NCBI GenBank assembly: GCA_020073145.1
Contig: JAIQFS010000018.1
Span: 1-64,000, forward strand
DNA length: 64,000 nt
Source: Terriglobia bacterium
Lineage (GTDB): Bacteria; Acidobacteriota; Terriglobia; Bryobacterales; Bryobacteraceae
Direction of reading: 5' to 3'
Numbering within the stretch: position 1 is the first letter of the stretch; every line of letters begins with the position of its first letter. The notes under the pieces are model-generated. The model was not told where the DNA came from, searched no databases, and saw nothing but the letters and a program-made list of their open reading frames with translations. Made by a program: the position numbers and the translations under genes. Below, in pieces: positions 15,648-23,668 of the stretch.

Positions 15648-17234
15648 CTACCGGTCCGCGGCGGCTTTCCCCAGAATCTCCCGGACCTTTCGCCCCAGGG
15701 CTTCCCGGCTGAATGGCTTGGGCAGGAAGTCGACTCCGTTGTCGAGCACGCCGTGGTGAATCACCGTGTTCTCCGTGTATCCGGACAGGTAGAGCACCTT
15801 CAGGTCCTGACGCGCAGCCAGCAACTGGTCGGCTACTTGCCGCCCGCTCATGTGCGGCATCACCACGTCCGTCACCAGCAGCGCAATCTTGCCGGCATAG
15901 GCTTGGGCGATCTCGAGGGCCGCGGCGCCCGACGCCGCCGCCAAAACCACATAGCCAAGCTGCTCCATCATTTTGACCGTCAGCTCGCGAACCGCCTGCT
16001 CGTCTTCCACCACCAGAACCGTCTCGCCGCCGGCAGCCGCCTTTTCCGCGCCGGGCGCTTCGGTTTCCGCTGCGGCTTCGTCCACCCTCGGAAAATACAG
16101 CTTGAACGTCGTGCCCTGCCCTACCTCGCTGTAGACCCAAATGTCGCCGCCCGCCTGCTTCACGGTGCCGTACACCGTGGCCAGTCCCAGCCCCGTGCCC
16201 TTGCCCTGCATCTTGGTGGTGAAAAACGGTTCGAAAATGCGCTGGCGCGTGGAGGCGTCCATGCCATAACCGGTGTCGCTCATCGCAATCATCACAAAAT
16301 CGCCCGGCTGCACTCCCAGATGTGTGCGCACATAGTTCTCGTCGAGATGCACGTTCGCCGTTTCCACGGCAATCCGGCCTCCAGTCGGCATGGCATCCCG
16401 GGCATTGACCGCCAGGTTCACAATGGCTTGCGCAATCTGATTCGGATCCGCTTTGATATTACCCACCCCCACCGGCAGATCGAGCACCAGCTGAATGTCC
16501 TCTCCCAGCAGGCGGCGAAGCATCTTTTCCGTGTGGCTGACCACCGTATTCACACTGATCACTCGCGGCTGGATGATCTGCCGGCGGCTGAAGGCCAGCA
16601 ACTGATTGGTGATCGCCGCCGCCCGATCGGCCGCCTTGAGCACCTCCTCGGCATAGCCGCGCAGCGGGTCCATGGGCGACAGTTCGTCCAGGATCATCCG
16701 GTTGTAGCCCGTAATCACCGTCAGCATGTTGTTGAAGTCGTGCGCCACGCCGCCTGCCAGACGCCCCACCGCTTCCATCTTTTGGGCCTGCAGCAGCTGT
16801 TCTTCCAGAGTCTTGCGCTGGCTGATGTCGCTCACGAACGCGATCGCGAAAAATCCTTGTTCGGTTTCGATATTGCTCAGGCTGACTTCGACTGGAAACT
16901 CGATCCCGTCTTTGCGGCGCCCCGCCAGGTCCATCCCGATCCCCATGGGCCGGATGCGCGGTTGCGCCATATAGTCGTCCCGCTGCCGGCCGTGCGCCGC
17001 GCGTCGCGACTCCGGCAGCAGGATCTCGATCCGCGCCCCCACCAATTCCTCCCGCGCGTAGCCGAACATCTCCTCGGCACGCCGGTTCGTCAGCACAATC
17101 CGCCCTTCCCGGTTAATGCTGATGATGCCCTGGGACGCCGATTCGAGAAGGGCCACCACCATCTTCTGGCTGGTGAGGAATTCGCTGTACATTGCTTGCC
17201 CTGCTGGTCTTCCTGTGGCGCCATCAGACGGCAT
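15648..17234 (-). CDS. Hybrid sensor histidine kinase: PAS - HisKA - HATPase - receiver
   Basis: A 528-residue protein from the start at 17234, which has GGGGAGG about ten bases upstream; in-frame ATGs at 17351 and 17192 are alternatives. A PAS domain (VALLESASQGIISINREGRI onward, then FGYAREELVG) precedes the dimerisation helix with the phospho-acceptor His in GGVAHDFNNMLTVITGYN. The catalytic domain has NLAVNARDAM (N box), DTGYGMD (G1) and GKGTGLGLATVYG (G2). The C-terminal receiver (VLVVEDEQAVRE; phospho-Asp in LLVTDVVMPHMSG; Lys in LPKPF) completes a cytoplasmic hybrid kinase without membrane segments. Its phosphorelay partner is not encoded nearby. Confidence 0.85.
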   Translation of the reverse strand: MPSDGATGRPAGQAMYSEFLTSQKMVVALLESASQGIISINREGRIVLTNRRAEEMFGYAREELVGARIEILLPESRRAAHGRQRDDYMAQPRIRPMGIGMDLAGRRKDGIEFPVEVSLSNIETEQGFFAIAFVSDISQRKTLEEQLLQAQKMEAVGRLAGGVAHDFNNMLTVITGYNRMILDELSPMDPLRGYAEEVLKAADRAAAITNQLLAFSRRQIIQPRVISVNTVVSHTEKMLRRLLGEDIQLVLDLPVGVGNIKADPNQIAQAIVNLAVNARDAMPTGGRIAVETANVHLDENYVRTHLGVQPGDFVMIAMSDTGYGMDASTRQRIFEPFFTTKMQGKGTGLGLATVYGTVKQAGGDIWVYSEVGQGTTFKLYFPRVDEAAAETEAPGAEKAAAGGETVLVVEDEQAVRELTVKMMEQLGYVVLAAASGAAALEIAQAYAGKIALLVTDVVMPHMSGRQVADQLLAARQDLKVLYLSGYTENTVIHHGVLDNGVDFLPKPFSREALGRKVREILGKAAADR

Positions 17235-17723
17235 GGACCGACCCCCTCCCCGCTGCCATTTTCCAACACCGGGCCCGCTAAAAGCAAAAGAGCCGCGGTC
17301 CGGCCATCCTCCAGGCGAAAACCCCAAAAAAACCCGAGTGGTTCGGCACAATCGGTAATAGGACTTTTCTCCCGATTTTCGGGCAGCGCCTGCCTCACCT
17401 TCCCCTGCAGCGGCAGTCTCCCCATAATCCCAAAGTAGTTACGCCACGATCGGCATCCTCACCAGGAGCAGAGAGTACCAGGCCGGGTCCTACAACCAAA
17501 CCGATTCTTCAGGAACAGACCACCGAGGGATGCCCCTTACCGTACTTGGCCGAACTCCGACTGCGTGATCCAATGGCCTTGGGGCGCCTCGTGACCGCGC
17601 TCCGGTTCGTATGCGATTGGCCGAATCTGTAACAGTACATTTACCCGATTCGGAGAGTACAAGCGCCATTGATAGATGAAGGCCCTCATGGAACAATCGC
17701 AAGTGAAGATGAGGAATAGCTCG
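17235..17723. promoter_or_regulatory. Divergent promoter region between kinase and PEP-CTERM genes
   Basis: About 490 bases without a supported gene. It must hold promoters for the minus-strand kinase and the plus-strand PEP-CTERM gene. Three AGTAC-containing words occur (AGAGTACC near 17472, CAGTACAT near 17633, GAGAGTACAAG near 17655), similar to words upstream of the exopolysaccharide blocks. No -35/-10 pair is clear enough to name. Confidence 0.3.
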
Positions 17724-18506
17724 ATGAAGCGCCATTTACTTTCGCAGGACCGGAGAATTCAGCGGCCGTTATTGGTCATGGCCGCCGTTCTCACCGTGTT
17801 GGCTTCCACTGCCTCGGCCGACACCACTGTCTCCATGCAACTGATCGGCCCTACAGGAGCTGCGCCCAACCTGGCGGGTGTCTATACAGACCCCTACACG
17901 GCTACGGTGGGCGTCGCCGGCCAGACCGGCCCCACCATTAGTGGGGTCGCGATGCAGGTCCTGTGCGATGACTTTACGACCGATGTGAATATCGGCGACT
18001 TTTGGCAAGCCCACGTGACGAACATGTCACAGTTGAACGGCACCACCCTGCAGACCCAGCTGAAGTTCGATACGTCCGGCTCGGCAACGGCGGCGTCGCA
18101 GCTCCAAGACTACATGACCGTTGCCTATCTGGCCCAACAGATCATGGCCATCAATCAGAGCACTCCGGCCGGCGCGTACCAAGCAGAGATACTGAGCTTC
18201 GCGATGTGGGGCGTGTTCGACCCCACCACCATCGACCCCAATGGCCCGCTCAGTGGCCACTGGATCAAAAACGGCGACTTGACCTTGGCCCAGGCCGATC
18301 TGGCCGCAGCCCAAGCTGCCGTGGTGGGAAAGACCGGGGCGGACTTCTCCAATGTCTCCATCTATACACCCAGTCCTTTGACTGCCTCCCAGGAGTACAT
18401 TGTCGTCACTCCAGAGCCGGGCACATTCGGGATGTTGGCGCTCTGCCTCTTGGGGCTGGTGTGGGGATCGCGCCGCCTTACACAGATGGCGCAGCCCGCA
18501 AAATAA
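17724..18506 (+). CDS. PEP-CTERM sorting-domain protein
   Basis: A 260-residue exported protein. The start at 17724 is preceded by GAGGAA at a good distance and gives a compact signal peptide (MKRHLLSQDRRIQRP, then a hydrophobic run ending ASTASA); an in-frame ATG at 17676 would add 16 non-conserved residues. The mature part includes LCDDFTTDVNIGDFW, common in one PEP-CTERM group. The C-terminus is the diagnostic triad: TPEPGTFG, a hydrophobic helix (MLALCLLGLVWG) and a basic tail (SRRLTQ). Such proteins are cleaved by exosortase and exported with exopolysaccharide; no exosortase gene is in the window. Confidence 0.85.
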   Translation: MKRHLLSQDRRIQRPLLVMAAVLTVLASTASADTTVSMQLIGPTGAAPNLAGVYTDPYTATVGVAGQTGPTISGVAMQVLCDDFTTDVNIGDFWQAHVTNMSQLNGTTLQTQLKFDTSGSATAASQLQDYMTVAYLAQQIMAINQSTPAGAYQAEILSFAMWGVFDPTTIDPNGPLSGHWIKNGDLTLAQADLAAAQAAVVGKTGADFSNVSIYTPSPLTASQEYIVVTPEPGTFGMLALCLLGLVWGSRRLTQMAQPAK

Positions 18507-18526
18507 ATCAAGACTGCATGAGGAAC

Positions 18527-18554
18527 AAAAGGGGCCGGCGAGCGCCGGCCCTTT
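18527..18554. terminator. Bidirectional hairpin terminator
   Basis: GGGCCGGC and GCCGGCCC pair around the loop GAGC, flanked by AAAAG on one side and CTTT on the other. It sits between the convergent PEP-CTERM and superoxide dismutase genes, 20 bases after one stop and 10 before the other. Confidence 0.75.
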
Positions 18555-18563
18555 CGTATTTGG

Positions 18564-19175
<612 letters not shown>

Positions 19176-19220
19176 ATCGTTCTCCTTGTCTCCTCTGAAA
19201 GTGAAACTTGCGCAGGCCGG

Positions 19221-20657
19221 CTAAGCGGTGCCTGCCTTCTCAAACGCATCCGCGAGCCGGAACATCGTGGTCTCGTCGAAATGCCGCGTCAAAATCTGCA
19301 TTCCCACCGGCAGGCCTTCGGCCGTCTTGCCGCATGGCACGCTCATGCACGGAATGCCCGCCAGGTCGCCGGTAATGGTGTAAATGTCCGAAAGGTACAT
19401 GGCCAGCGGATCGTCCACCTTCTCGCCCAGTTTGAAGGCCGGAAACGGCGAGACCGGGGCCACAATGGCATCTACCTCTTGAAACGCGTTCGCGAAATCG
19501 CGCGCGATCAACGCCCGCACCTTCTGCGCCTTCAGATAATACGCGTCGTAGTAGCCCGCGCTCAGCACGTAGGTGCCCAGCATGATCCGCCGCTTGCATT
19601 CCGCCCCGAAACCCTCGCCGCGTGTGTTTCGATACATGTCCGAAAGCGTCTCGGCGCTGCCCGACCGGAAGGTATACCGCACCCCATCGTACCGCGCCAG
19701 GTTCGAGCTGGCTTCCGCGGTGGCGATGATGTAATAGCAAGCCACCGCCGAATCGGTGGCGGGCAAGCTGATCTCCCGCACGTCGCAGCCCAATTTTTTC
19801 AGGACATCCACCCCGCGCGCCATCAGATCGCCGGATTCGCTCGCCACATCCTTTAGATACTCGCGGGGCAGCCCCAGCTTCAAACCTTTGACCTGGCCGT
19901 CGAGCGCGGCGGTGTAGTCGGGCACAGGCGCGTCCGCCGACGTGGCATCGGAAGGATCGCGCCCGGCGATCACTCCAAGTAGCGTGGCCGTATCCCGCAC
20001 CGTCTTTCCGAGCGGTCCAATGTGATCGAGGGAACTGGCAAACGCCGTCAGGCCGTAGCGCGACACCCGCCCGTAGGTCGGGGTCACGCCCACCACCCCG
20101 CAAAACGACGCCGGCTGACGGATCGATCCGCCGGTATCCGAGCCCAGCGCCACCACTGCTGTTCCCTGCGCCACCACCGCCGCGGAGCCGCCGCTCGATC
20201 CGCCCGGCACGCGATCCAATGCCACTGGGTTGCGCACGGGCCCGTAGGCGGAGTTCTCGTTCGACGAGCCCATGGCGAACTCGTCGCAATTGGTCTTTCC
20301 CAGAATCACGCCGCCGGCCTGTTCCAGCCGCGCGATGGCCGTGGCGTCGTACGGCGGAACATAGTGCTCTAGCAGCCGCGAGCCGCACGTGGTGGTGACG
20401 CCCTTGGTGAGGATGACATCCTTCACCGCTACCGGCACTCCCGCCAGCGGCCCGGGGTCTTCGCCCCGCGCCAGTTGTTCGTCCACCCGCCGGGCCGCAG
20501 CCATCGCGCGCTCCGGCGCCAGGCGCAGATAGGCGTTGGTTTTGGGATTCTCAGCCTCCGCGAATCGCAGCGCCTCCGCCGCCAGTTCGCACGCGCTAAA
20601 CTCGCGCCCGAGCAGGCCCTTCCTCACTCGTTCAATGGTCAGCGACGAAACGTCCAT
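19221..20657 (-). CDS. gatA: Asp-tRNA(Asn)/Glu-tRNA(Gln) amidotransferase subunit A
   Basis: A 478-residue amidase of the GatCAB complex, which converts Glu-tRNA(Gln) or Asp-tRNA(Asn) to the amide. It carries the amidase signature: catalytic Lys in VPVAVKDVI, the GGSSGGSAAVVAQ motif with the cis-Ser, and GSDTGGSIRQPASFCG with the nucleophile Ser. The C-terminal AGIPCMSVPCGKT and LPVGMQIL stretches are also typical. It follows gatC with three bases between them. No gatB is in the window, so it must lie elsewhere in the genome. Confidence 0.95.
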   Translation of the reverse strand: MDVSSLTIERVRKGLLGREFSACELAAEALRFAEAENPKTNAYLRLAPERAMAAARRVDEQLARGEDPGPLAGVPVAVKDVILTKGVTTTCGSRLLEHYVPPYDATAIARLEQAGGVILGKTNCDEFAMGSSNENSAYGPVRNPVALDRVPGGSSGGSAAVVAQGTAVVALGSDTGGSIRQPASFCGVVGVTPTYGRVSRYGLTAFASSLDHIGPLGKTVRDTATLLGVIAGRDPSDATSADAPVPDYTAALDGQVKGLKLGLPREYLKDVASESGDLMARGVDVLKKLGCDVREISLPATDSAVACYYIIATAEASSNLARYDGVRYTFRSGSAETLSDMYRNTRGEGFGAECKRRIMLGTYVLSAGYYDAYYLKAQKVRALIARDFANAFQEVDAIVAPVSPFPAFKLGEKVDDPLAMYLSDIYTITGDLAGIPCMSVPCGKTAEGLPVGMQILTRHFDETTMFRLADAFEKAGTA

Positions 20658-20660
20658 GGG

Positions 20661-20960
20661 TCAGCGTTCGATGACTTTGGGTACTTTGAAGTACCCGCCG
20701 CCCGGTTGCGGAGCATTGGCCAGAGCCGCCGGGTTGCCCAGCGGAGGCACCGCAACATCCGCGCGCAGCGTGGCGGTTTCTTCGGTATCGTAGAGCACCT
20801 GCGCCATGGGCTCGATCCCGCTGGTGTCAATCTCGTTCAACCGGTCGATATGCGCCAGGATTTCGTCCAGATCGGCCTGGAATTTCCGCACCTCGGCGTC
20901 GCTGAGATTCAGATTCGCCAGCCCGGCTACGTACCGGACTTCGGTTTCGGTGAGCTTCAC
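20661..20960 (-). CDS. gatC: Asp/Glu-tRNA amidotransferase subunit C
   Basis: A 99-residue subunit that holds GatA and GatB together. TETEVRYVAGLANLNLSDAE at the N-terminus and DRLNEIDTSGIEPMAQVL in the middle are family hallmarks. The start is a GTG at 20960 that overlaps the stop of the upstream DciA-like gene (GTGA), which explains why the open frame appears to run far upstream. It is directly followed by gatA. Confidence 0.92.
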   Translation of the reverse strand: MKLTETEVRYVAGLANLNLSDAEVRKFQADLDEILAHIDRLNEIDTSGIEPMAQVLYDTEETATLRADVAVPPLGNPAALANAPQPGGGYFKVPKVIER

Positions 20961-21355
20961 GCCAGGGCCTTTTTTCGGGCGCTGCGGTAGATGCCCCGCA
21001 ACACCGGGTCGGCGATGCTCTCGGCCTCGTCGGCCGGAGCGGAAACCGCCTGCTCGGCGCGCTGCGGTCCCCGCGGCCGCGGCACAATCCGAAATTCCAG
21101 ATCGTCCACCACGCCCGCCCCGAGATTCTTCGCCAGATTGCCGAGAATGTGCGGCGTGAGCGCGAACAATTGGCGCTGCCAGATCTTGTCTTCCACCTCG
21201 ACGATCAGCCGCGCCCGCACCATGCGGGCCGCGCGCGTATGCCCGGCAATCTTCTGGCCCACCGCCTGGGCCCACGCCGCGCGCGCCAACTCTTCGGCGG
21301 CGATCGGCTCGCCGGGCAGTCTCAGTCCCTGAATGAGCTTGCTCGCGCGTTCCAT
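20957..21355 (-). CDS. DUF721/DciA-like protein
   Basis: A 132-residue protein with the DUF721 pattern: W at AWAQAVGQKIAGHTRAARM, then RLIVEVEDKIWQRQLFALTP and an ILGNLAKNLG helix. DUF721 proteins include DciA, the loader of the DnaB replicative helicase in most bacteria, and have a KH-like fold binding nucleic acid. The charged C-terminal ~40 residues are probably disordered. It heads the gatC-gatA group with a translationally coupled junction. Whether it is the functional helicase loader is not shown by sequence alone. Confidence 0.75.
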   Translation of the reverse strand: MERASKLIQGLRLPGEPIAAEELARAAWAQAVGQKIAGHTRAARMVRARLIVEVEDKIWQRQLFALTPHILGNLAKNLGAGVVDDLEFRIVPRPRGPQRAEQAVSAPADEAESIADPVLRGIYRSARKKALA

Positions 21356-21386
21356 GTGGGGAAGAACTCATTCTAGCATGCAAGAC

Positions 21387-21435
21387 GCCCTTTGCCCTTT
21401 GCCTTTTGCCTTTTGCCCTTTGCCCTTTGCCTCTT
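21387..21435. repeat. Seven-unit heptamer tandem repeat
   Basis: Seven consecutive 7-base units: GCCCTTT twice, GCCTTTT twice, GCCCTTT twice and a final GCCTCTT. It fills the gap between the end of the PPK2 gene and the start of the DciA-like gene, both on the minus strand. Unit number may vary by slippage. Confidence 0.85.
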
Positions 21436-21436
21436 C

Positions 21437-22246
21437 TTACTCGAACCGGATCTTCGAAAGATCCGCCGCCGGCTTGGGATATTCCAGCTTCATGTCTTGA
21501 AGCGTCTCCACCAAAATCTTCGACACCGCCAGGTTGCGGAACCATTTGTGGTTGGCCGGAATCACGTACCACGGAGCGTGAGGGGTGCTGCACTGGCGCA
21601 GCATGTCGTTGTAGGCGTCGATGTACGAATCCCAGTACTCCCGCTCCTTCAGATCGGCGGGCGAGAATTTCCAGTTCTTGGTCTTCTCGCGCAGCCGCAG
21701 GCGGAAGCGCTTGGCCTGCTCTTCCTTGCTGATGTACAGCAGAAATTTGACAATGCGCACGCCGCTTTCGCTCAGCATCTGTTCGAAGTCGTTGATCTGC
21801 CGGTAGCGCTGCGACCACACCTCCTTCGGCACCAGCCGGTGCACCCGCACCACCAGCACGTCTTCATAGTGCGAGCGATTGAAGATGCCGATCTGTCCCC
21901 ACTCCGGCACCGCGTTGTGAACCCGCCAAAGGTAGTCGTGCCGCTTCTCGGCGCCCTCCGGAACTTTGAATGGCGTGACCCGCACGCCCTGCGGATTCAG
22001 CCCGCTCATGACGTGCTTGATGGTGCCGTCTTTGCCGCCGGCATCGATGCCTTGCAAAACCACCAGCAACGATCGCCGCCCTTCGGCATACAGCAGATAT
22101 TGCAGCAGCGAAAGCCGCTCGATGTTTTTCGCCAGGTGCTCGGCACACGCCTGCTTGTGCATTCCATGGGTATCGCCCGGATCGATCCTTGCAAGGTCAA
22201 CCTTCTTGCCGGGACGAACCATCAACTTCGAGGAAGCGTGATTCAT
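21437..22246 (-). CDS. ppk2: Polyphosphate kinase 2 family protein
   Basis: A 269-residue protein with Walker A-like [15 protein letters not shown] around residue 66, then [35 protein letters not shown] (Walker B region and lid) and [14 protein letters not shown] near the C-terminus. These are the PPK2 signatures. The single-domain length and the YLWRVH form suggest a class that phosphorylates nucleoside mono- or diphosphates with polyphosphate. It is divergent from maf with 25 bases between starts. Confidence 0.88.
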   Translation of the reverse strand: MNHASSKLMVRPGKKVDLARIDPGDTHGMHKQACAEHLAKNIERLSLLQYLLYAEGRRSLLVVLQGIDAGGKDGTIKHVMSGLNPQGVRVTPFKVPEGAEKRHDYLWRVHNAVPEWGQIGIFNRSHYEDVLVVRVHRLVPKEVWSQRYRQINDFEQMLSESGVRIVKFLLYISKEEQAKRFRLRLREKTKNWKFSPADLKEREYWDSYIDAYNDMLRQCSTPHAPWYVIPANHKWFRNLAVSKILVETLQDMKLEYPKPAADLSKIRFE

Positions 22247-22271
22247 CTGGCCCTCATTCTACACTGGTAGC

Positions 22272-22814
22272 GTGTTGATCCTGGCGTCGCAATCCCCCCG
22301 CCGGGCGGAAATTCTCCGCCAGGCCGGAATCGAGTTCACCGTCCGATCGGCTTCGGTCGACGAGACCCCGCTGCCCCACGAAACGCCCGAGGACTATGTG
22401 CGCCGCCTGGCGGAAGTCAAGGCCATCGCCGTCCATGCCTCGCCCGACGAGACGGTTCTCGGCGCCGATACCACCGTCGTCGTCGATGGCGAAATGCTGC
22501 TCAAGCCCGCCGATGCATGCGACGCGCGCCGCATGCTCGAAGCGCTCTCCGGCCGCTGCCACGAAGTCCTCACCGGTATCTGCCTCCGCCGCGGATCGGA
22601 CCGTGTCTGCGACTTCGCACGCACCCGCGTCTGGTTCACCGCCATGACCGCGCCCGAAATTGACGCCTACGTGGCCAGCGGGGAGCCGATGGACAAGGCC
22701 GGCGGCTACGCCATTCAAGGACTCGCCTCCAAGTTCATCGAACGCATCGACGGGTGCTACTTCAACGTGGTCGGCCTGCCGATTGCCCTGCTCTACTATC
22801 ACCTGCATCGATAA
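22272..22814 (+). CDS. maf: Maf-family nucleoside triphosphate pyrophosphatase
   Basis: A 180-residue enzyme beginning at a [21 protein letters not shown] is the N-terminal signature, [18 protein letters not shown] holds the catalytic acid, and [10 protein letters not shown] and [18 protein letters not shown] complete the family pattern. Maf proteins hydrolyse dTTP/UTP or modified nucleotides to monophosphates, cleaning the pool. The 3' end overlaps the tail of the convergent methyltransferase gene by 53 bases. Confidence 0.93.
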   Translation: MLILASQSPRRAEILRQAGIEFTVRSASVDETPLPHETPEDYVRRLAEVKAIAVHASPDETVLGADTTVVVDGEMLLKPADACDARRMLEALSGRCHEVLTGICLRRGSDRVCDFARTRVWFTAMTAPEIDAYVASGEPMDKAGGYAIQGLASKFIERIDGCYFNVVGLPIALLYYHLHR

Positions 22815-23574
22815 TCCCGTTGTGTACGGCGGATTCTCCGGGCTTCCGCAGCCACAGGTAGCAGTGGTTGCCCATACGCCGTGCCGACGGACAGCGCAGC
22901 AGCCAGAGGTCCAGGTAGCGGAACGGAAACAGCAGCCATCCCAGTACGCCGTGCGACACCACCCGCCACATGCGGAACGGCAGCAGCAGTTTGACATACT
23001 CGATCAGGAAAACCAGCAGGGTCGCCGTCGGCCCCGTCCGCCAGCCCTCCGCAATCACTTCCATTGGGCCGGCCAGCTCCTTTAGCCCATCCAGCGTGAA
23101 TCGTCGATAGTCCCGGGGATACTCGTGGAACGGGTGGCAGAACGGCGTCACCAGGTGGACATAGCCGCCGGGCCGCAACACGCGCCGGATCTCTGCCATC
23201 ACCGGCTGCGGGTCTCGAACGTGCTCCAGCACGGCGTCGCACTCCACCCGTTGGAACACTCCGTCCGGAAACGGTAACTGCTCCGCGTCCGCGGCCACGT
23301 CCACCCCATCGATCGCGACCAGGTCGAGATTGACGTAGCCATCCACCGCACGGCCTGCGCCGCCGATGTACAGGTTCCAGCGCCCCAGAGGGAAGTCCAA
23401 CGGTTCCCCCGGGTTCATCAGGAATGGGGCTGGCGGCTCGAGGAGCCGGATCAGCCGATCCTGCCACCGCCGGGAGCTCCGCTGGCGATAGCGCTCTTCC
23501 ATCGAGGACTTCGGCACCGCCTTCACTGTATCAGGAACGGCGCCCTGCCTGACAGGTAGCTTCAATGAATTCAA
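22762..23574 (-). CDS. Class I SAM-dependent methyltransferase
   Basis: A 270-residue protein. [20 protein letters not shown] is the SAM-binding start, [20 protein letters not shown] the Methyltransf_11 signature and [17 protein letters not shown] the following strand. A hydrophobic stretch (~205-240) suggests membrane association or lipid substrate. The last ~18 codons overlap maf on the opposite strand. The substrate is unknown. Confidence 0.75.
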   Translation of the reverse strand: MNSLKLPVRQGAVPDTVKAVPKSSMEERYRQRSSRRWQDRLIRLLEPPAPFLMNPGEPLDFPLGRWNLYIGGAGRAVDGYVNLDLVAIDGVDVAADAEQLPFPDGVFQRVECDAVLEHVRDPQPVMAEIRRVLRPGGYVHLVTPFCHPFHEYPRDYRRFTLDGLKELAGPMEVIAEGWRTGPTATLLVFLIEYVKLLLPFRMWRVVSHGVLGWLLFPFRYLDLWLLRCPSARRMGNHCYLWLRKPGESAVHNGIIDAGDSRAGQSAGRPR

Positions 23575-23635
23575 TGGCTTAGAAGCCTCCCAGTCTGGTC
23601 CGAATTCTCTGTAGATTTTTACGACAAACAGGTCT

Positions 23636-23641
23636 TATAAT
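23636..23641 (+). promoter_or_regulatory. Likely -10 box of the PFOR operon
   Basis: A perfect TATAAT lies 28 bases before the chosen TTG start at 23669. The expected transcription start would fall near 23648, so the earlier in-frame TTG at 23648 would have no leader; this supports the downstream start. No good -35 hexamer is seen at 16-18 bases. Confidence 0.5.
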
Positions 23642-23668
23642 ATTGTTTTGGAGAAGGAGGGGCTGAAG

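Noticed and set aside
15256-16140. A 294-codon minus-strand frame overlapping the kinase's 3' end
   Set aside because: It runs through the receiver domain in the wrong frame and through non-coding DNA; no start, site or similarity.
15753-17438. A 561-codon plus-strand frame, rich in His, Arg and Gln
   Set aside because: It is antisense to the hybrid histidine kinase, which has every expected motif; composition is typical of a shadow frame.
21387-21435. CRISPR array
   Set aside because: The repeats are 7-base units without spacers; no cas genes are present.
20961-21818. Long 5' extension of the gatC frame
   Set aside because: GatC homology begins at the GTG at 20960; upstream is the shadow of the DciA-like and PPK2 genes.
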